Below, in pieces: positions 7,244-14,793 of a DNA stretch of 34,673 nt. The translations under genes and the position numbers were made by a program. The stretch's first letter is position 1, and every line of letters begins with the position of its first letter. The DNA lies in contig NZ_JAAKZV010000065.1 of assembly GCF_011044975.1 (NCBI RefSeq), positions 1 through 34,673 of the forward strand. Reading direction: 5' to 3'. A model generated the notes under the pieces. That model had not been told where the DNA came from. It did no database searches and saw only the letters and a program-made list of their open reading frames with translations. This DNA is from Streptomyces coryli. Its GTDB lineage: Bacteria > Actinomycetota > Actinomycetes > Streptomycetales > Streptomycetaceae.

Positions 7244-8449
7244 ATGAACGGCAACAAGCGCGGCTTCTGGCGCAGTCCGCTGCGCGGTCCGTGGTTCACC
7301 TCGGTGCTGGGACTGGTGCTGCTGATCGGCCTGCCCGTCCTCTTCGTCACCGGACTGCTGTCGTACGCCGCGTACAACCCGGATCTGGGCCGCGGCAACG
7401 ACCACACCCCGGACCGCGGCATCCTCGGCTTCTTCCTCTTCCCCTGGCCCACCTCGCCGCACTGGCTCTACCGCGTCACTCAGGGCATCCATGTGATCGG
7501 CGGCTTCGTGCTGATCCCGGTGGTGCTGGCCAAGCTCTGGTCGGTGTTCCCGCGGCTGTTCCAGTGGCCGCCGGTGCGGTCGCTGACGCATGCGCTGGAG
7601 CGCGGGTCGCTGCTCCTGCTCGTCGGCGCCACGCTCTTCGAACTCGTCACCGGCGTGCTGAACACCCAGCTCGACTACCTCTTCCCCGGCTCGTTCTACC
7701 GCGTGCACTACTACGGCGCCTGGGTGTTCTTCGCCGCGCTCGTCGTCCATGTCGCGCTGCGCCTCGGCAAGCTGCGCCGCGGCCTGAGGGACGAGGGAGG
7801 TGAGGAATTGCGCGCGCCGGACCCCGCACCATCCACCATCAGCCGGCGCGGTGCGGTGGCGCTGGTCGGCGCCGGGTCGCTGACGCTGTTCGCCGTCACC
7901 GCCGGGCAGGTGACCGGCGGCCCGCTGCGGCGCACCGCCCTGCTCGCGCCGCACGGCGGCGCGGACCCCGGACCGGAGCAGAACGGCTTCCAGGTCAACA
8001 AGACCGCGGCCGGGCGCGGCATCCGGGCCGCCGATACGGGCGAGCACTGGCGGCTGCGGCTGCGCGGTCCTGGCGGCGATCTCGCCCTCAGCCGGGCCGA
8101 GTTGCTGGAGCTCGAGCAGCACACCGTCCGCCTCCCCATCGACTGCGTCGAGGGCTGGTCCACCGGCGACCAGACCTGGACGGGCGTACGGCTGAAGGAC
8201 CTCGCGGCGCTGGCCGGCGCGGAGCCGGACCACATGTACGTCGAGTCGCTGCAGCGCGCCGGCGCCTTCCGCCAGGTGTGGCTGCGCGCCAATCAGGTGC
8301 GCGACGGACGCTCGCTGCTGGCGCTCGGCGTCAACGGCGCCCCGCTGTCGAAGGACCACGGCTTCCCGGCACGGATCGTCGTCCCGAACAACCCGGGCGT
8401 GCACCAGACCAAATGGGTCGAGCGCCTCACCATCGGGAGGCCGGTGTGA
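7244..8449 (+). CDS. Cytochrome b561-like / sulfite oxidase-fold molybdopterin oxidoreductase fusion
   Basis: A 401-residue two-part redox protein. The first about 190 residues are a four-helix membrane module with His residues inside or beside helices (SPHWLYRVTQGIHVIGG, HYYGAWVFFAALVVHVALR), as in di-haem cytochrome b561-like subunits. After a linker with an SRRGAV segment and a fifth hydrophobic stretch comes a sulfite oxidase-fold molybdopterin domain (about 245-400) with the expected cofactor-ligand Cys301 in PIDCVEGWS and the conserved PARIVVPN...YxxxKWVxRL-like C terminus. The Mo-cofactor dimerisation domain of true sulfite oxidases is absent. The protein is therefore likely a membrane-anchored YedY-like reductase or oxidase fused to its own electron donor; substrate unknown. 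The ATG at 7244 begins right at the first basic and hydrophobic segment. It overlaps the next gene by GTGA. Confidence 0.88.
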   Translation: MNGNKRGFWRSPLRGPWFTSVLGLVLLIGLPVLFVTGLLSYAAYNPDLGRGNDHTPDRGILGFFLFPWPTSPHWLYRVTQGIHVIGGFVLIPVVLAKLWSVFPRLFQWPPVRSLTHALERGSLLLLVGATLFELVTGVLNTQLDYLFPGSFYRVHYYGAWVFFAALVVHVALRLGKLRRGLRDEGGEELRAPDPAPSTISRRGAVALVGAGSLTLFAVTAGQVTGGPLRRTALLAPHGGADPGPEQNGFQVNKTAAGRGIRAADTGEHWRLRLRGPGGDLALSRAELLELEQHTVRLPIDCVEGWSTGDQTWTGVRLKDLAALAGAEPDHMYVESLQRAGAFRQVWLRANQVRDGRSLLALGVNGAPLSKDHGFPARIVVPNNPGVHQTKWVERLTIGRPV

Positions 8450-8859
8450 AACTCCTGCTGCTGCTCGCCTCGTTCGCGCTGACCGCGTATGCCGGGATCC
8501 GGATGCTCGACGGCGACTGGTTCCTGATCGCCCTGTGGGTGGTGGGGGCGGCGGTCGCGCACGATCTGCTGCTCATCCCGCTGTACGCCGCCCTGGACCG
8601 GGGCGCGCAGCGCGTGCTCGGGCCCGGGCTGATCAACTACGTGCGCGTCCCCGCCTTCCTCTCCGGGCTGTTGCTGCTGGTCTTCGCCCCGCTGATCCTG
8701 CGCGGCAGCGCGGGTTACGAGCCGGCGACCCTGAAGTCCCCCGATGTCTTCCTGGGCCGCTGGCTGCTCCTCACCGGCGTGCTGTTCGCCCTGTCGGCTC
8801 TGGTGTACGCAGTGCGGCGAAGCACCGGCCGTCCGCGGTCCACGTCTCCCGAGCGCTGA
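8446..8859 (+). CDS. Small membrane protein coupled to the molybdopterin oxidoreductase
   Basis: A 137-residue membrane protein with four predicted hydrophobic helices (about residues 2-18, 24-50, 62-85 and 102-122). It begins with GTG at 8446, whose last two bases are part of the TGA stop of the oxidoreductase gene, so translation is coupled and a partner role in that complex is likely. I recognise no cofactor motif. Its last 89 bases overlap, tail to tail, the 3' end of the methyltransferase gene on the other strand. Confidence 0.82.
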   Translation: MKLLLLLASFALTAYAGIRMLDGDWFLIALWVVGAAVAHDLLLIPLYAALDRGAQRVLGPGLINYVRVPAFLSGLLLLVFAPLILRGSAGYEPATLKSPDVFLGRWLLLTGVLFALSALVYAVRRSTGRPRSTSPER

Positions 8860-9463
8860 ACCGGCCGGTCGCGCGGGCGTGCCGCAGCAGCGCGTCCGTG
8901 CCGACCCGCGCCCACGGGAAGTCCGGGCCCGGCGCGCTGCCGGTGCCGTCGTCCACATGCACCAGCACCTGCTCGTCGACCTCGTACGGCAGCGCCTCCA
9001 CCAGCAGCAGCCCGCCGGGCGCCAGCAGCCCGGCCACCCGGGCCAGCAGCGCGGCCGGGTCGCCGCCGATGCCGATGTTCCCGTCCATCAGCAGGGCGGT
9101 GCCCCAACGCCCCTCGCCGGGCAGGTCGTCGAAGACCGAGCGGAGCAGCGCGCTGCCGCCGCCCGCGTTCGTACGGTCCACCGCCTCGGCGCTGACGTCG
9201 ATGCCCAGCGCCTGGCGCCCGAGACCGGCCAGCGCGGCGACGAGGCGGCCGGGTCCGCAGCCGATGTCGAGTACGGAGCCGGTGCACTGCCGCAGCACCG
9301 ACCAGTCGGCCGGGTCGGGCAGCCCGCACCAGCGCTCGATGTCCAGCGGCAGCAGCCAGCCGTCGGCACGGCGCAGGAACAGCGGCCCGCGCCCGGTGCG
9401 GACGGCCGCCGCGTACGGCTCGGTGACGGGCCAGGCGGCCGCGTCGGTGAGAGTCGGCTTCAT
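8771..9463 (-). CDS. Class I SAM-dependent methyltransferase
   Basis: A 230-residue methyltransferase with motif I VLDIGCGPGRLV (about residues 64-75), the acidic strand end ALGIDVSAEAV, and the motif III strand LLAPGGLLLVEALPYE. The N terminus (ADGWLLPLDIERWCG) resembles that of actinobacterial methyltransferases found beside GT2 and DUF2064 genes. It is the last gene of a three-gene unit; its ATG at 9463 overlaps the preceding stop (ATGA), indicating translational coupling. The acceptor is unknown; a sugar nucleotide or glycosylated product made by the neighbours is a reasonable inference. The 3' end overlaps the convergent membrane-protein gene by 89 bp. Confidence 0.87.
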   Translation of the reverse strand: MKPTLTDAAAWPVTEPYAAAVRTGRGPLFLRRADGWLLPLDIERWCGLPDPADWSVLRQCTGSVLDIGCGPGRLVAALAGLGRQALGIDVSAEAVDRTNAGGGSALLRSVFDDLPGEGRWGTALLMDGNIGIGGDPAALLARVAGLLAPGGLLLVEALPYEVDEQVLVHVDDGTGSAPGPDFPWARVGTDALLRHARATGRFSARETWTADGRCFAALRTPEPTGRTARR

Positions 9464-10326
9464 CGTCGGCCTCCGGCGGGTGGGGTCGGTGAGGTCGGCG
9501 CGAACGGCGAAACGGGCGCGGACGGCGAAACGGGCGCGGACGGCGGATCGAGCGCTGACGGCGGATCGAGCGTGGACGGCGAAGCGGGCGTGGACGGCGA
9601 AGTGGGTGTGGACGGCGAACTGGGTGCGGACGGCGGAACGGGCGTGGACGGCGGAACGGGCGTGCGCTGCGGCACCGTCGCCCCCGCCGCGCCGAGCCGG
9701 CGCGCCTCGGCGGCGAACTCCCCGTCACGCGGCGCCTCGGCCGCCACCAGCGGCACGTCCTGCGGATGGTCGACGTCCCGCAGCGCCGGCAGCCCGCCGA
9801 CCCGCAGCCCCGCCGCCCGCAGCCGCCGCAGCTGCTCCGCCCCCGTCTCCGGCACCGACATCGGCACCCCGCGCAGCAGCGCCGGATCGGGCTCGGCGAG
9901 CCCCAGCGCCCAGAAGCCCCCGTCGAGCGCGGGCCCGAAGTAGGCGTCGGCCCGCTCCCACGCGTCCGGCCGGGTGGCCGGGGCCAGCAACTCCGGTGAG
10001 ACCTGCGGGGTATCCATGCCGATCAGCAGCGCCGGCCCGCCCGCACCGGCGAAGGCCGCGGCGAGCCGCTCGTCCAGCCCGCCGGCGACCTGCGGCCACA
10101 CCTCGTAACCCGGCGGCAGCCAGTCACCGGGCCGGCCGTCGAGGACCAGGACCCGTCGGCGTACGGGAAGGAGCAGCCCGGCGCGCAGCGTGTCGGCGAG
10201 CGCCGCGCGGGCGAGGGCAGCGGCCTGCCCGGGGGAGTAGGCGGCGGTGAGCCGCGTCTTCACCCGCCCGGGCACCGGCTCCTTGGCGATGACCAGCAGC
10301 GTCGTGCTCGTAAGGCCATCCGTCAT
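9460..10326 (-). CDS. DUF2064 / TIGR04282-type nucleotidyltransferase-like glycosyltransferase with Ser-Pro repeat tail
   Basis: A 288-residue protein. Residues 1 to about 205 form a GT-A-like domain of the DUF2064 family: LLVIAKEPVPGRVKTRL (nucleotide-binding start), LLIGMDTPQVSPELL (acidic metal-binding strand) and PALDGGFWALGL. Databases often call such proteins arsenosugar biosynthesis glycosyltransferases by analogy; arsenic chemistry is not supported by anything else here. The remaining about 80 residues are a low-complexity tail built of a six-residue Ser-(Thr/Ala)-Pro-x-x-Pro-like repeat, unusual for this family. The ATG at 10326 overlaps the GT2 stop by four bases, and its own stop overlaps the methyltransferase start, so the three are coupled. 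Confidence 0.85.
   Translation of the reverse strand: MTDGLTSTTLLVIAKEPVPGRVKTRLTAAYSPGQAAALARAALADTLRAGLLLPVRRRVLVLDGRPGDWLPPGYEVWPQVAGGLDERLAAAFAGAGGPALLIGMDTPQVSPELLAPATRPDAWERADAYFGPALDGGFWALGLAEPDPALLRGVPMSVPETGAEQLRRLRAAGLRVGGLPALRDVDHPQDVPLVAAEAPRDGEFAAEARRLGAAGATVPQRTPVPPSTPVPPSAPSSPSTPTSPSTPASPSTLDPPSALDPPSAPVSPSAPVSPFAPTSPTPPAGGRR
9500..9661 (-). repeat. Nine in-frame 18-bp tandem repeats in the DUF2064 gene
   Basis: Nine imperfect copies of an 18-bp unit (plus-strand form GTGGACGGCGGAACGGGC with substitutions) run without interruption and encode a six-residue Ser/Thr-Pro repeat. The length is a multiple of three, so gain or loss of units would keep the frame. Confidence 0.9.
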
Positions 10327-10994
10327 CGCGCACCGCCCGCGGCCGGCGGCGCGCTCAGCACGGCCCGCATGTCGCGCACCGCGTGCCAGGTGCCGCGCCA
10401 GGTGCCGGTCACCTTGGACTTGCCGGTGCGGGGGAGGTACGGGACGTCCTGCTCGGCGATCAGCCAGCCCCGGTCGGCGGCCCGTACCACCATCTCCAGC
10501 GGGAAGCCGCTGCGGCGGTCGGCGATGCCGAGGGCGATGAGCGGCTCGCGCCGGGCCGCGCGCATCGGACCCAGGTCGTGCAGGCGCAGGCCGGTGCGCC
10601 GGTGCAGCATCCGGGACAGCGCCAGGTTGCCGGCGCGGGCGTGCAGCGGCCAGGCGCCGCGGCCCTGCGGGCGGCGGCGGCCGAGCACCAGGTCGCGTTC
10701 GCCGGAAAGCACCGGCTCCGCGATCCCGGGCAGCAGCCCCGGGTCGAGGGAGGCGTCGCAGTCGCAGAAGCAGACCACCTCCGCCGTGGCCGCCGCCAGC
10801 CCGGCCGCGCAGGCGGCGCCGAAGCCGCGGCGCGGCTCGGTGACCACCGTGGCGCCCAGCGAGCGGGCGAGGTCTGCGGAGCCGTCGGTGGAGCCGTTGT
10901 CGACGACGATCGGATGCCAGCCGGACGGCATCCGCGCGAGCACCCAGGGGAGGGCTTCGGCCTCGTTGAGACACGGCAGGATTACATCGGTCAT
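10323..10994 (-). CDS. Family 2 glycosyltransferase (dolichol-phosphate-mannose-synthase-like)
   Basis: A 223-residue GT2 enzyme: N-terminal strand VILPCLNEAEALPWVL, nucleotide-binding VVDNGSTDGSADLA (about residues 30-43), the CFCDCDASLDPG strand carrying the DxD-like metal site, and the later LEMVVRAADRG acceptor-side segment typical of DPM1/GtrB-like proteins. It has no C-terminal membrane helices, so it is cytosolic or peripheral. Two ATGs (11000 and 10994) compete; TAGGG lies 3 versus 9 bases upstream, favouring 10994. It is first in a coupled unit with DUF2064 and methyltransferase genes and divergent from a two-component system that may control it. Confidence 0.88.
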   Translation of the reverse strand: MTDVILPCLNEAEALPWVLARMPSGWHPIVVDNGSTDGSADLARSLGATVVTEPRRGFGAACAAGLAAATAEVVCFCDCDASLDPGLLPGIAEPVLSGERDLVLGRRRPQGRGAWPLHARAGNLALSRMLHRRTGLRLHDLGPMRAARREPLIALGIADRRSGFPLEMVVRAADRGWLIAEQDVPYLPRTGKSKVTGTWRGTWHAVRDMRAVLSAPPAAGGAR

Positions 10995-11003
10995 GCCCAT
11001 ACA

Positions 11004-11039
11004 CCCTACGAGCGCATAACGGGCATAAGTGGCGTAGGG
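11004..11039. promoter_or_regulatory. Inverted and direct repeats between GT2 operon and two-component genes
   Basis: CCCTACG (11004-11010) and CGTAGGG (11033-11039) are perfect inverted arms lying just upstream of the GT2 start. Between them GCATAA occurs twice (11014-11019 and 11023-11028), a 9-bp spaced direct repeat of the general type bound by OmpR-family regulators. Binding by the adjacent response regulator is inference. Confidence 0.4.
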
Positions 11040-11119
11040 ATCTTACGAAATGCGAACGGCGCCCCGCTCCCGGGATCCGGTGCGGCGGTGCACCGGGCGC
11101 TCCGTGCGAGGCTGAGCGC

Positions 11120-11857
11120 ATGGACAAGCAGCAGGCCCGCATCCTCGTCGTGGACGACGACCCGACCGTCTCCGAAGTGATCGCGGAATACCTCGGCGGC
11201 TCGGGTTACACGGTCGACCGGGCGGCGGACGGCCCCGCCGCGCTGGAGCGGGCGGCGGACGCCTGGCCCGACCTGGCGGTGCTGGACCTGATGCTGCCGG
11301 GCATGGACGGCTTCGCGGTCCTGGCCGCGCTGCGCTCCCGCGGCCCGCTGCCGGTGATCATGCTCACTGCCCGCGGCGACGAGGACGACCGCATCGCGGG
11401 CCTGGAGCTCGGCGCGGACGACTACGTCACCAAGCCCTTCAGCCCGCGCGAGCTGGTGCTGCGGGTGGAGTCGGTGCTGCGCCGCGCGGGCGGCGAGACC
11501 CGCGGCCGCACCGGCGTGCTGCACGCCGCGGGCATCCGGCTGGACCCGGCGGCGCGGCGGGCGGTGCGCGGCGATACGGAACTGGCGCTCACGCAGCGCG
11601 AGTTCGACCTGCTCGCGCACTTCATGGCGCATCCCGGCGAGGTGTACGGCCGCGAGGAGCTGATGCGCCAGGTGTGGGGCTGGGACTTCGGGGACCTGTC
11701 GACGGTGACGGTGCACATCCGGCGGCTGCGGGCCAAGATCGAGCGGGATCCGGCGCAGCCGCTGCTGATCACGACGGTGTGGGGAGTGGGATACCGGTTC
11801 GACGCCGAACCGGACCAGCAGGCGCGGCAGACCGGGGCCACGGAGGCCGGCCGGTGA
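11120..11857 (+). CDS. OmpR/PhoB-family response regulator
   Basis: A 245-residue two-component response regulator. The receiver domain (about residues 5-120) shows the acidic pocket VDDDP, the phospho-acceptor Asp56 in LDLMLPGMDG, the Thr of MLTARG and the Lys of YVTKPFSPREL. The winged-helix output domain (about 140-235) has LTQREFDLLAHFMAHPGEV, MRQVWGWDF and TVTVHIRRLRAKIE. The ATG at 11120 starts immediately before the first strand. It overlaps the histidine kinase gene by GTGA, so the pair is coupled. It is divergent from the GT2 operon, a plausible target. Confidence 0.95.
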   Translation: MDKQQARILVVDDDPTVSEVIAEYLGGSGYTVDRAADGPAALERAADAWPDLAVLDLMLPGMDGFAVLAALRSRGPLPVIMLTARGDEDDRIAGLELGADDYVTKPFSPRELVLRVESVLRRAGGETRGRTGVLHAAGIRLDPAARRAVRGDTELALTQREFDLLAHFMAHPGEVYGREELMRQVWGWDFGDLSTVTVHIRRLRAKIERDPAQPLLITTVWGVGYRFDAEPDQQARQTGATEAGR

Positions 11858-12966
11858 CGAAGGATCTCCTCCTCATCGCCCTCTTCGCCTTCCTCGGCGC
11901 CGCCGTGGCCGGGCTGCTCGGCGCGCTCGCGCTGCGCAAGCTGCGGCACCGCTCGCTGCAGGTCTCGATCGGCGTGGTGGCCGCGACCTCCGTGCTGGCG
12001 ATGCTCTTCGGCACCCTCGCCGTCGCGTGGGAGATGCTCATCAACCCGCACGACCTCAACACGGTCGTCATCGTCTGCCTGATGGCCGCCGTCGTCGCGA
12101 TGGTGATGGCGGTGCTGCTCGGCCGCTGGGTCGCCGCCCGCAGCGAGGACCTCGCCCGGGCCGCGCGCAGCTTCGGCGAACAGGGCAGCTACGCCCCGCC
12201 GGACGGCGAGGCGAGCGCCGAACTGGCCGCCGTCAGCCGCGAACTGGCCACCACCAGCGCCAAGCTCGCCGAGTCCCGGGAACGCGAACGCACCCTGGAG
12301 TCCTCCCGCCGCGAACTGGTCGCCTGGATCTCCCACGACCTCCGCACCCCGCTGTCGGGCCTGCGCGCCATGGCCGAGGCCCTGGAGGACGGCATGGCCG
12401 CCGACCCGGCGCGCTACCACCGCCAGATCCGTACCGAGGTCGAACGCCTCAACGGCATGGTCGGCGACCTCTTCGAACTCTCCCGCATCCACGCCGGCGC
12501 CCTGCAGCTGACCCGGTCCCGGCTCTCGCTCTACGACCTGGTCGGCGACGCGCTCGCCGGCGCCGACCCGGTGGCCCGCGAGCACGGCGTCCGCCTCGTC
12601 GGCGCCCGCGTCGCCGAGATCCCGGTCGAGGTCGACGCCAAGGAAATGACCCGGGTCCTGGGCAACCTCCTGGTCAACGCCATCCGCCGCACCCCGGCCG
12701 ACGGCACGGTGGCGGTGGCCGCGGAGACCCGCGCCGACGGCACCGTGGTCCTGTCGGTCACGGACGAGTGCGGCGGCATCCCGGAGGAAGACCTCAGCCG
12801 CGTCTTCGACACGGGCTGGCGCGGCACGAGCGCCCGGACACCACCGGCGGGGGCGGGCCTTGGGCTGGCGATCGTACGCGGCATCGTGGAGGCCCATGCG
12901 GGCCGGACGACGGTACGGAACGAGGGCCGCGGCTGCCGCTTCGAGGTGATCCTGCCGACGGGCTGA
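11854..12966 (+). CDS. HAMP-type sensor histidine kinase
   Basis: A 370-residue membrane sensor kinase. Three hydrophobic stretches (about 5-25, 36-58 and 68-90) leave very little extracytoplasmic sequence, so sensing is probably within the membrane or by a partner. They are followed by a HAMP-like linker and a coiled coil (about 95-150). The H-box is WISHDLRTPLSGLRAM with phospho-acceptor His161. The catalytic domain has the N box NLLVNAIRRTP, where Arg-Arg replaces the more usual Lys/Arg-His/Tyr pair, the G1 box DECGGIPEEDL, FDTGWRG (F box) and GAGLGLAIV (G2). The GTG at 11854 overlaps the response-regulator stop. It ends 3 bp from the convergent epimerase gene. Confidence 0.94.
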   Translation: MTKDLLLIALFAFLGAAVAGLLGALALRKLRHRSLQVSIGVVAATSVLAMLFGTLAVAWEMLINPHDLNTVVIVCLMAAVVAMVMAVLLGRWVAARSEDLARAARSFGEQGSYAPPDGEASAELAAVSRELATTSAKLAESRERERTLESSRRELVAWISHDLRTPLSGLRAMAEALEDGMAADPARYHRQIRTEVERLNGMVGDLFELSRIHAGALQLTRSRLSLYDLVGDALAGADPVAREHGVRLVGARVAEIPVEVDAKEMTRVLGNLLVNAIRRTPADGTVAVAAETRADGTVVLSVTDECGGIPEEDLSRVFDTGWRGTSARTPPAGAGLGLAIVRGIVEAHAGRTTVRNEGRGCRFEVILPTG

Positions 12967-12974
12967 GCCTCAGC
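12962..12974. terminator. Small palindrome spanning two convergent stop codons
   Basis: GCTGAG (12962-12967), one base, then CTCAGC (12969-12974): a perfect 6-bp palindrome that contains the kinase TGA and the epimerase TGA (TCA on this strand). It could form a short hairpin in either transcript, with no U-tract, so a terminator role is uncertain. Confidence 0.3.
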
Positions 12975-13968
12975 TCGCGTGCTTCGCCAACTCCGCCATC
13001 CCCGCCGCGAAGTCCACCTCCGCGCGCCAGCCCAGCTCGTCCCGCAGCCGTCGCGAGTCGGCGGTGATGTGCCGTACGTCGCCGAGGCGGTACTCGCCGG
13101 TGACCACCGGCCGCGGTCCGCCGCACGCCGTCGCCAGGGCCCCGGCCATGTCGCCGACGGTGCGGACGGTGCCGCTGCCCGTGTTGTACGCGGTGAGCGT
13201 GCCCGGCTCCAGCGCATCGGCGCCCACCGCCCGCAGCGCCACGGCATTGGCGGCGGCCACGTCGCGTACGTGCACGAAGTCCCGGCGCTGTCCGCCGTCC
13301 TCGAAGACCCGCGGCGCCTCGCCGCGGAGGAGCGCGGAGAGGAAGAGGGCCGCCACGCCCGCGTAGGGGGTGTCGCGGGGGAGGCCGGGGCCGTAGACGT
13401 TGTGATAGCGCAGCGAGACGGCGGTGCCGCCGGTGGCGCGGGCCCATACGGCGGCCAGTTGTTCCTGGGTGAGCTTGGTGATCGCGTAGACGTTGCGCGG
13501 GTCCGCGGGGGCGTCCTCCCCGACCAGTTCTGGCGCCAGCGGCTCCCCGCATGACGGGCACCGCGGCTCGAAGTTCCCCGCCTCCAGATCGGCGCTGCTC
13601 CGCGGCCCCGGCCGTACGTCCCCGTGCGCGCCGCACACGTAACGGCCCTCCCCGTACACCACCATCGACCCGGCCAGCACCAGCCGCCGCACCCCCGCCG
13701 CGGCCATCGCGGCGAGCAGTTCGGCTGTGCCAAGGCCGTTCACCGCGGTGTAGTCGGGGGCATCCGCGAAGTCCTTGCCGAGACCGACCTTTGCGGCCTG
13801 GTGGCAGACGGCGTCGACGCCCTTGAGTGCGGCGTCGAGCGCGGCGCGGTCGCGGATGTCCTGGCCCTCGGCGGCATCGAAGCCCACCGGCTCATGCCCG
13901 CCGGCCTCCAGTGCGTCGACGATCTGCGAGCCGATGAACCCGGAGGATCCGGTAACGAGAATGCGCAT
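12970..13968 (-). CDS. NAD-dependent epimerase/dehydratase with zinc-binding insertion
   Basis: A 332-residue extended SDR that should act on a nucleotide sugar. Seen: Rossmann motif VTGSSGFIGSQIV at the N terminus; AVCHQAAKVGLG; the active-site YAITKLTQE (Tyr-x-x-x-Lys); the substrate-side YHNVYGPGLPRDTPY; and QRRDFVHVRDVAAAN. An insertion between the GSMVVYGEG strand and the active-site Tyr holds Cys-x2-His (CGAH) and Cys-x2-Cys (CPSC), a probable structural zinc site seen in some actinobacterial dTDP-sugar epimerases. The start at ATG 13968 is set by the Rossmann strand; no strong ribosome binding site is visible. The neighbouring GT2 and membrane transferase suggest glycan or glycolipid assembly. 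Confidence 0.9.
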   Translation of the reverse strand: MRILVTGSSGFIGSQIVDALEAGGHEPVGFDAAEGQDIRDRAALDAALKGVDAVCHQAAKVGLGKDFADAPDYTAVNGLGTAELLAAMAAAGVRRLVLAGSMVVYGEGRYVCGAHGDVRPGPRSSADLEAGNFEPRCPSCGEPLAPELVGEDAPADPRNVYAITKLTQEQLAAVWARATGGTAVSLRYHNVYGPGLPRDTPYAGVAALFLSALLRGEAPRVFEDGGQRRDFVHVRDVAAANAVALRAVGADALEPGTLTAYNTGSGTVRTVGDMAGALATACGGPRPVVTGEYRLGDVRHITADSRRLRDELGWRAEVDFAAGMAELAKHAS

Positions 13969-14056
13969 GCCACGACCGTAGATCCGCGGCCCGCGGCAGT
14001 CCCGGGACCGCGCCTTGCCGTCACACTTCGGTAAGCCCCGCCATCGCGGCCCGCGG

Positions 14057-14770
14057 TCAACCGAGCGGGACGCCCGTATGGTTCGCCAGGCTCTCGACGA
14101 GGCGTGTCCGGAAGTCCGCGTCCAGCGTCGCCGGATGCGGCGTCTGCGTCTTCCGGTGGTACCAGTAGCCCCCGTCGGCCGGGACCACCTCGGGCTCGGT
14201 GGCGAGCCACACCTGGGTCCGGTGCCCGGCGACCAAGTCGTCCGGCGCGCCGGCGCCGCCCATCCGCGTGGGCACCCACCCGGGATCGACCGCGTGGCTC
14301 GACGTCCCGTCCCACCGCGATGCGCAGGCCATCGCGAGCGCGGTGACCCACAACTTGCTGTCGGAGTAGGAGACACCGCCCGTAGCCAGCCGGCGCAGCT
14401 CGGTGGAGCCGGAGCGATGCATGGAGCTGCTCAGATAGATCAGCTTGCCCGGCTTGGCCATCAGGGCCGTCAGCAGGTACGGCGCGACGACGTTGACCGT
14501 GGCCACATCGGAGCCGTGCATCACGCCGGCGTTGTGAATGACGGCGTCGAAGCGGCCGAACGCCTCCGCCTGCCGGGCGACATCGTGGATCTCCTCGACC
14601 TGGGCCAGATCCCCGGTCACGATGCCCTTCCACCGCCCCGCACCATCCGCGCGATCAAGGCGGCCACGGTTACGGACGTGGACCACCACATCGTGCCCGA
14701 CCCCTGCCAGCGCGCACGCCGCGTCCCCTCCGAGCCCGACGGCCGCCCCGGTCACCAGCACCAGCGCCAT
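14057..14770 (-). CDS. Short-chain dehydrogenase/reductase
   Basis: A 237-residue classical SDR: TGAAVGLGGDAA (cofactor motif TGxxxGxG), GDLAQVEEI, the NAG motif in AVIHNAGVMHG, the catalytic Ser in LIYLSSSMH and Tyr-x-x-x-Lys in SYSDSKLWV, then DPGWVPTRMGG. Thus the catalytic residues are intact; cofactor preference and substrate are unknown. The C-terminal YWYHRKTQTPHPA is typical of SDRs related to retinol-dehydrogenase-like proteins. It follows the VOC gene by 23 bp on the same strand with a GAGAGG ribosome binding site, so the two form an operon. Confidence 0.9.
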   Translation of the reverse strand: MALVLVTGAAVGLGGDAACALAGVGHDVVVHVRNRGRLDRADGAGRWKGIVTGDLAQVEEIHDVARQAEAFGRFDAVIHNAGVMHGSDVATVNVVAPYLLTALMAKPGKLIYLSSSMHRSGSTELRRLATGGVSYSDSKLWVTALAMACASRWDGTSSHAVDPGWVPTRMGGAGAPDDLVAGHRTQVWLATEPEVVPADGGYWYHRKTQTPHPATLDADFRTRLVESLANHTGVPLG

Positions 14771-14793
14771 GTCAGTCGCCTCTCGTCGTCAGG

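Noticed and set aside
9500-9661. CRISPR-like repeat array
   Set aside because: Units are contiguous without spacers and in frame with the DUF2064 coding sequence.
9460-10994. Arsenosugar biosynthesis locus suggested by DUF2064 and GT2 family names
   Set aside because: No ArsM, ArsS or other arsenic gene is visible; the names come from analogy only.
10327-11142. N-terminal extension of the DUF2064 frame across the GT2 gene
   Set aside because: It is an out-of-frame shadow of the GT2 gene; the real start at 10326 overlaps the GT2 stop.
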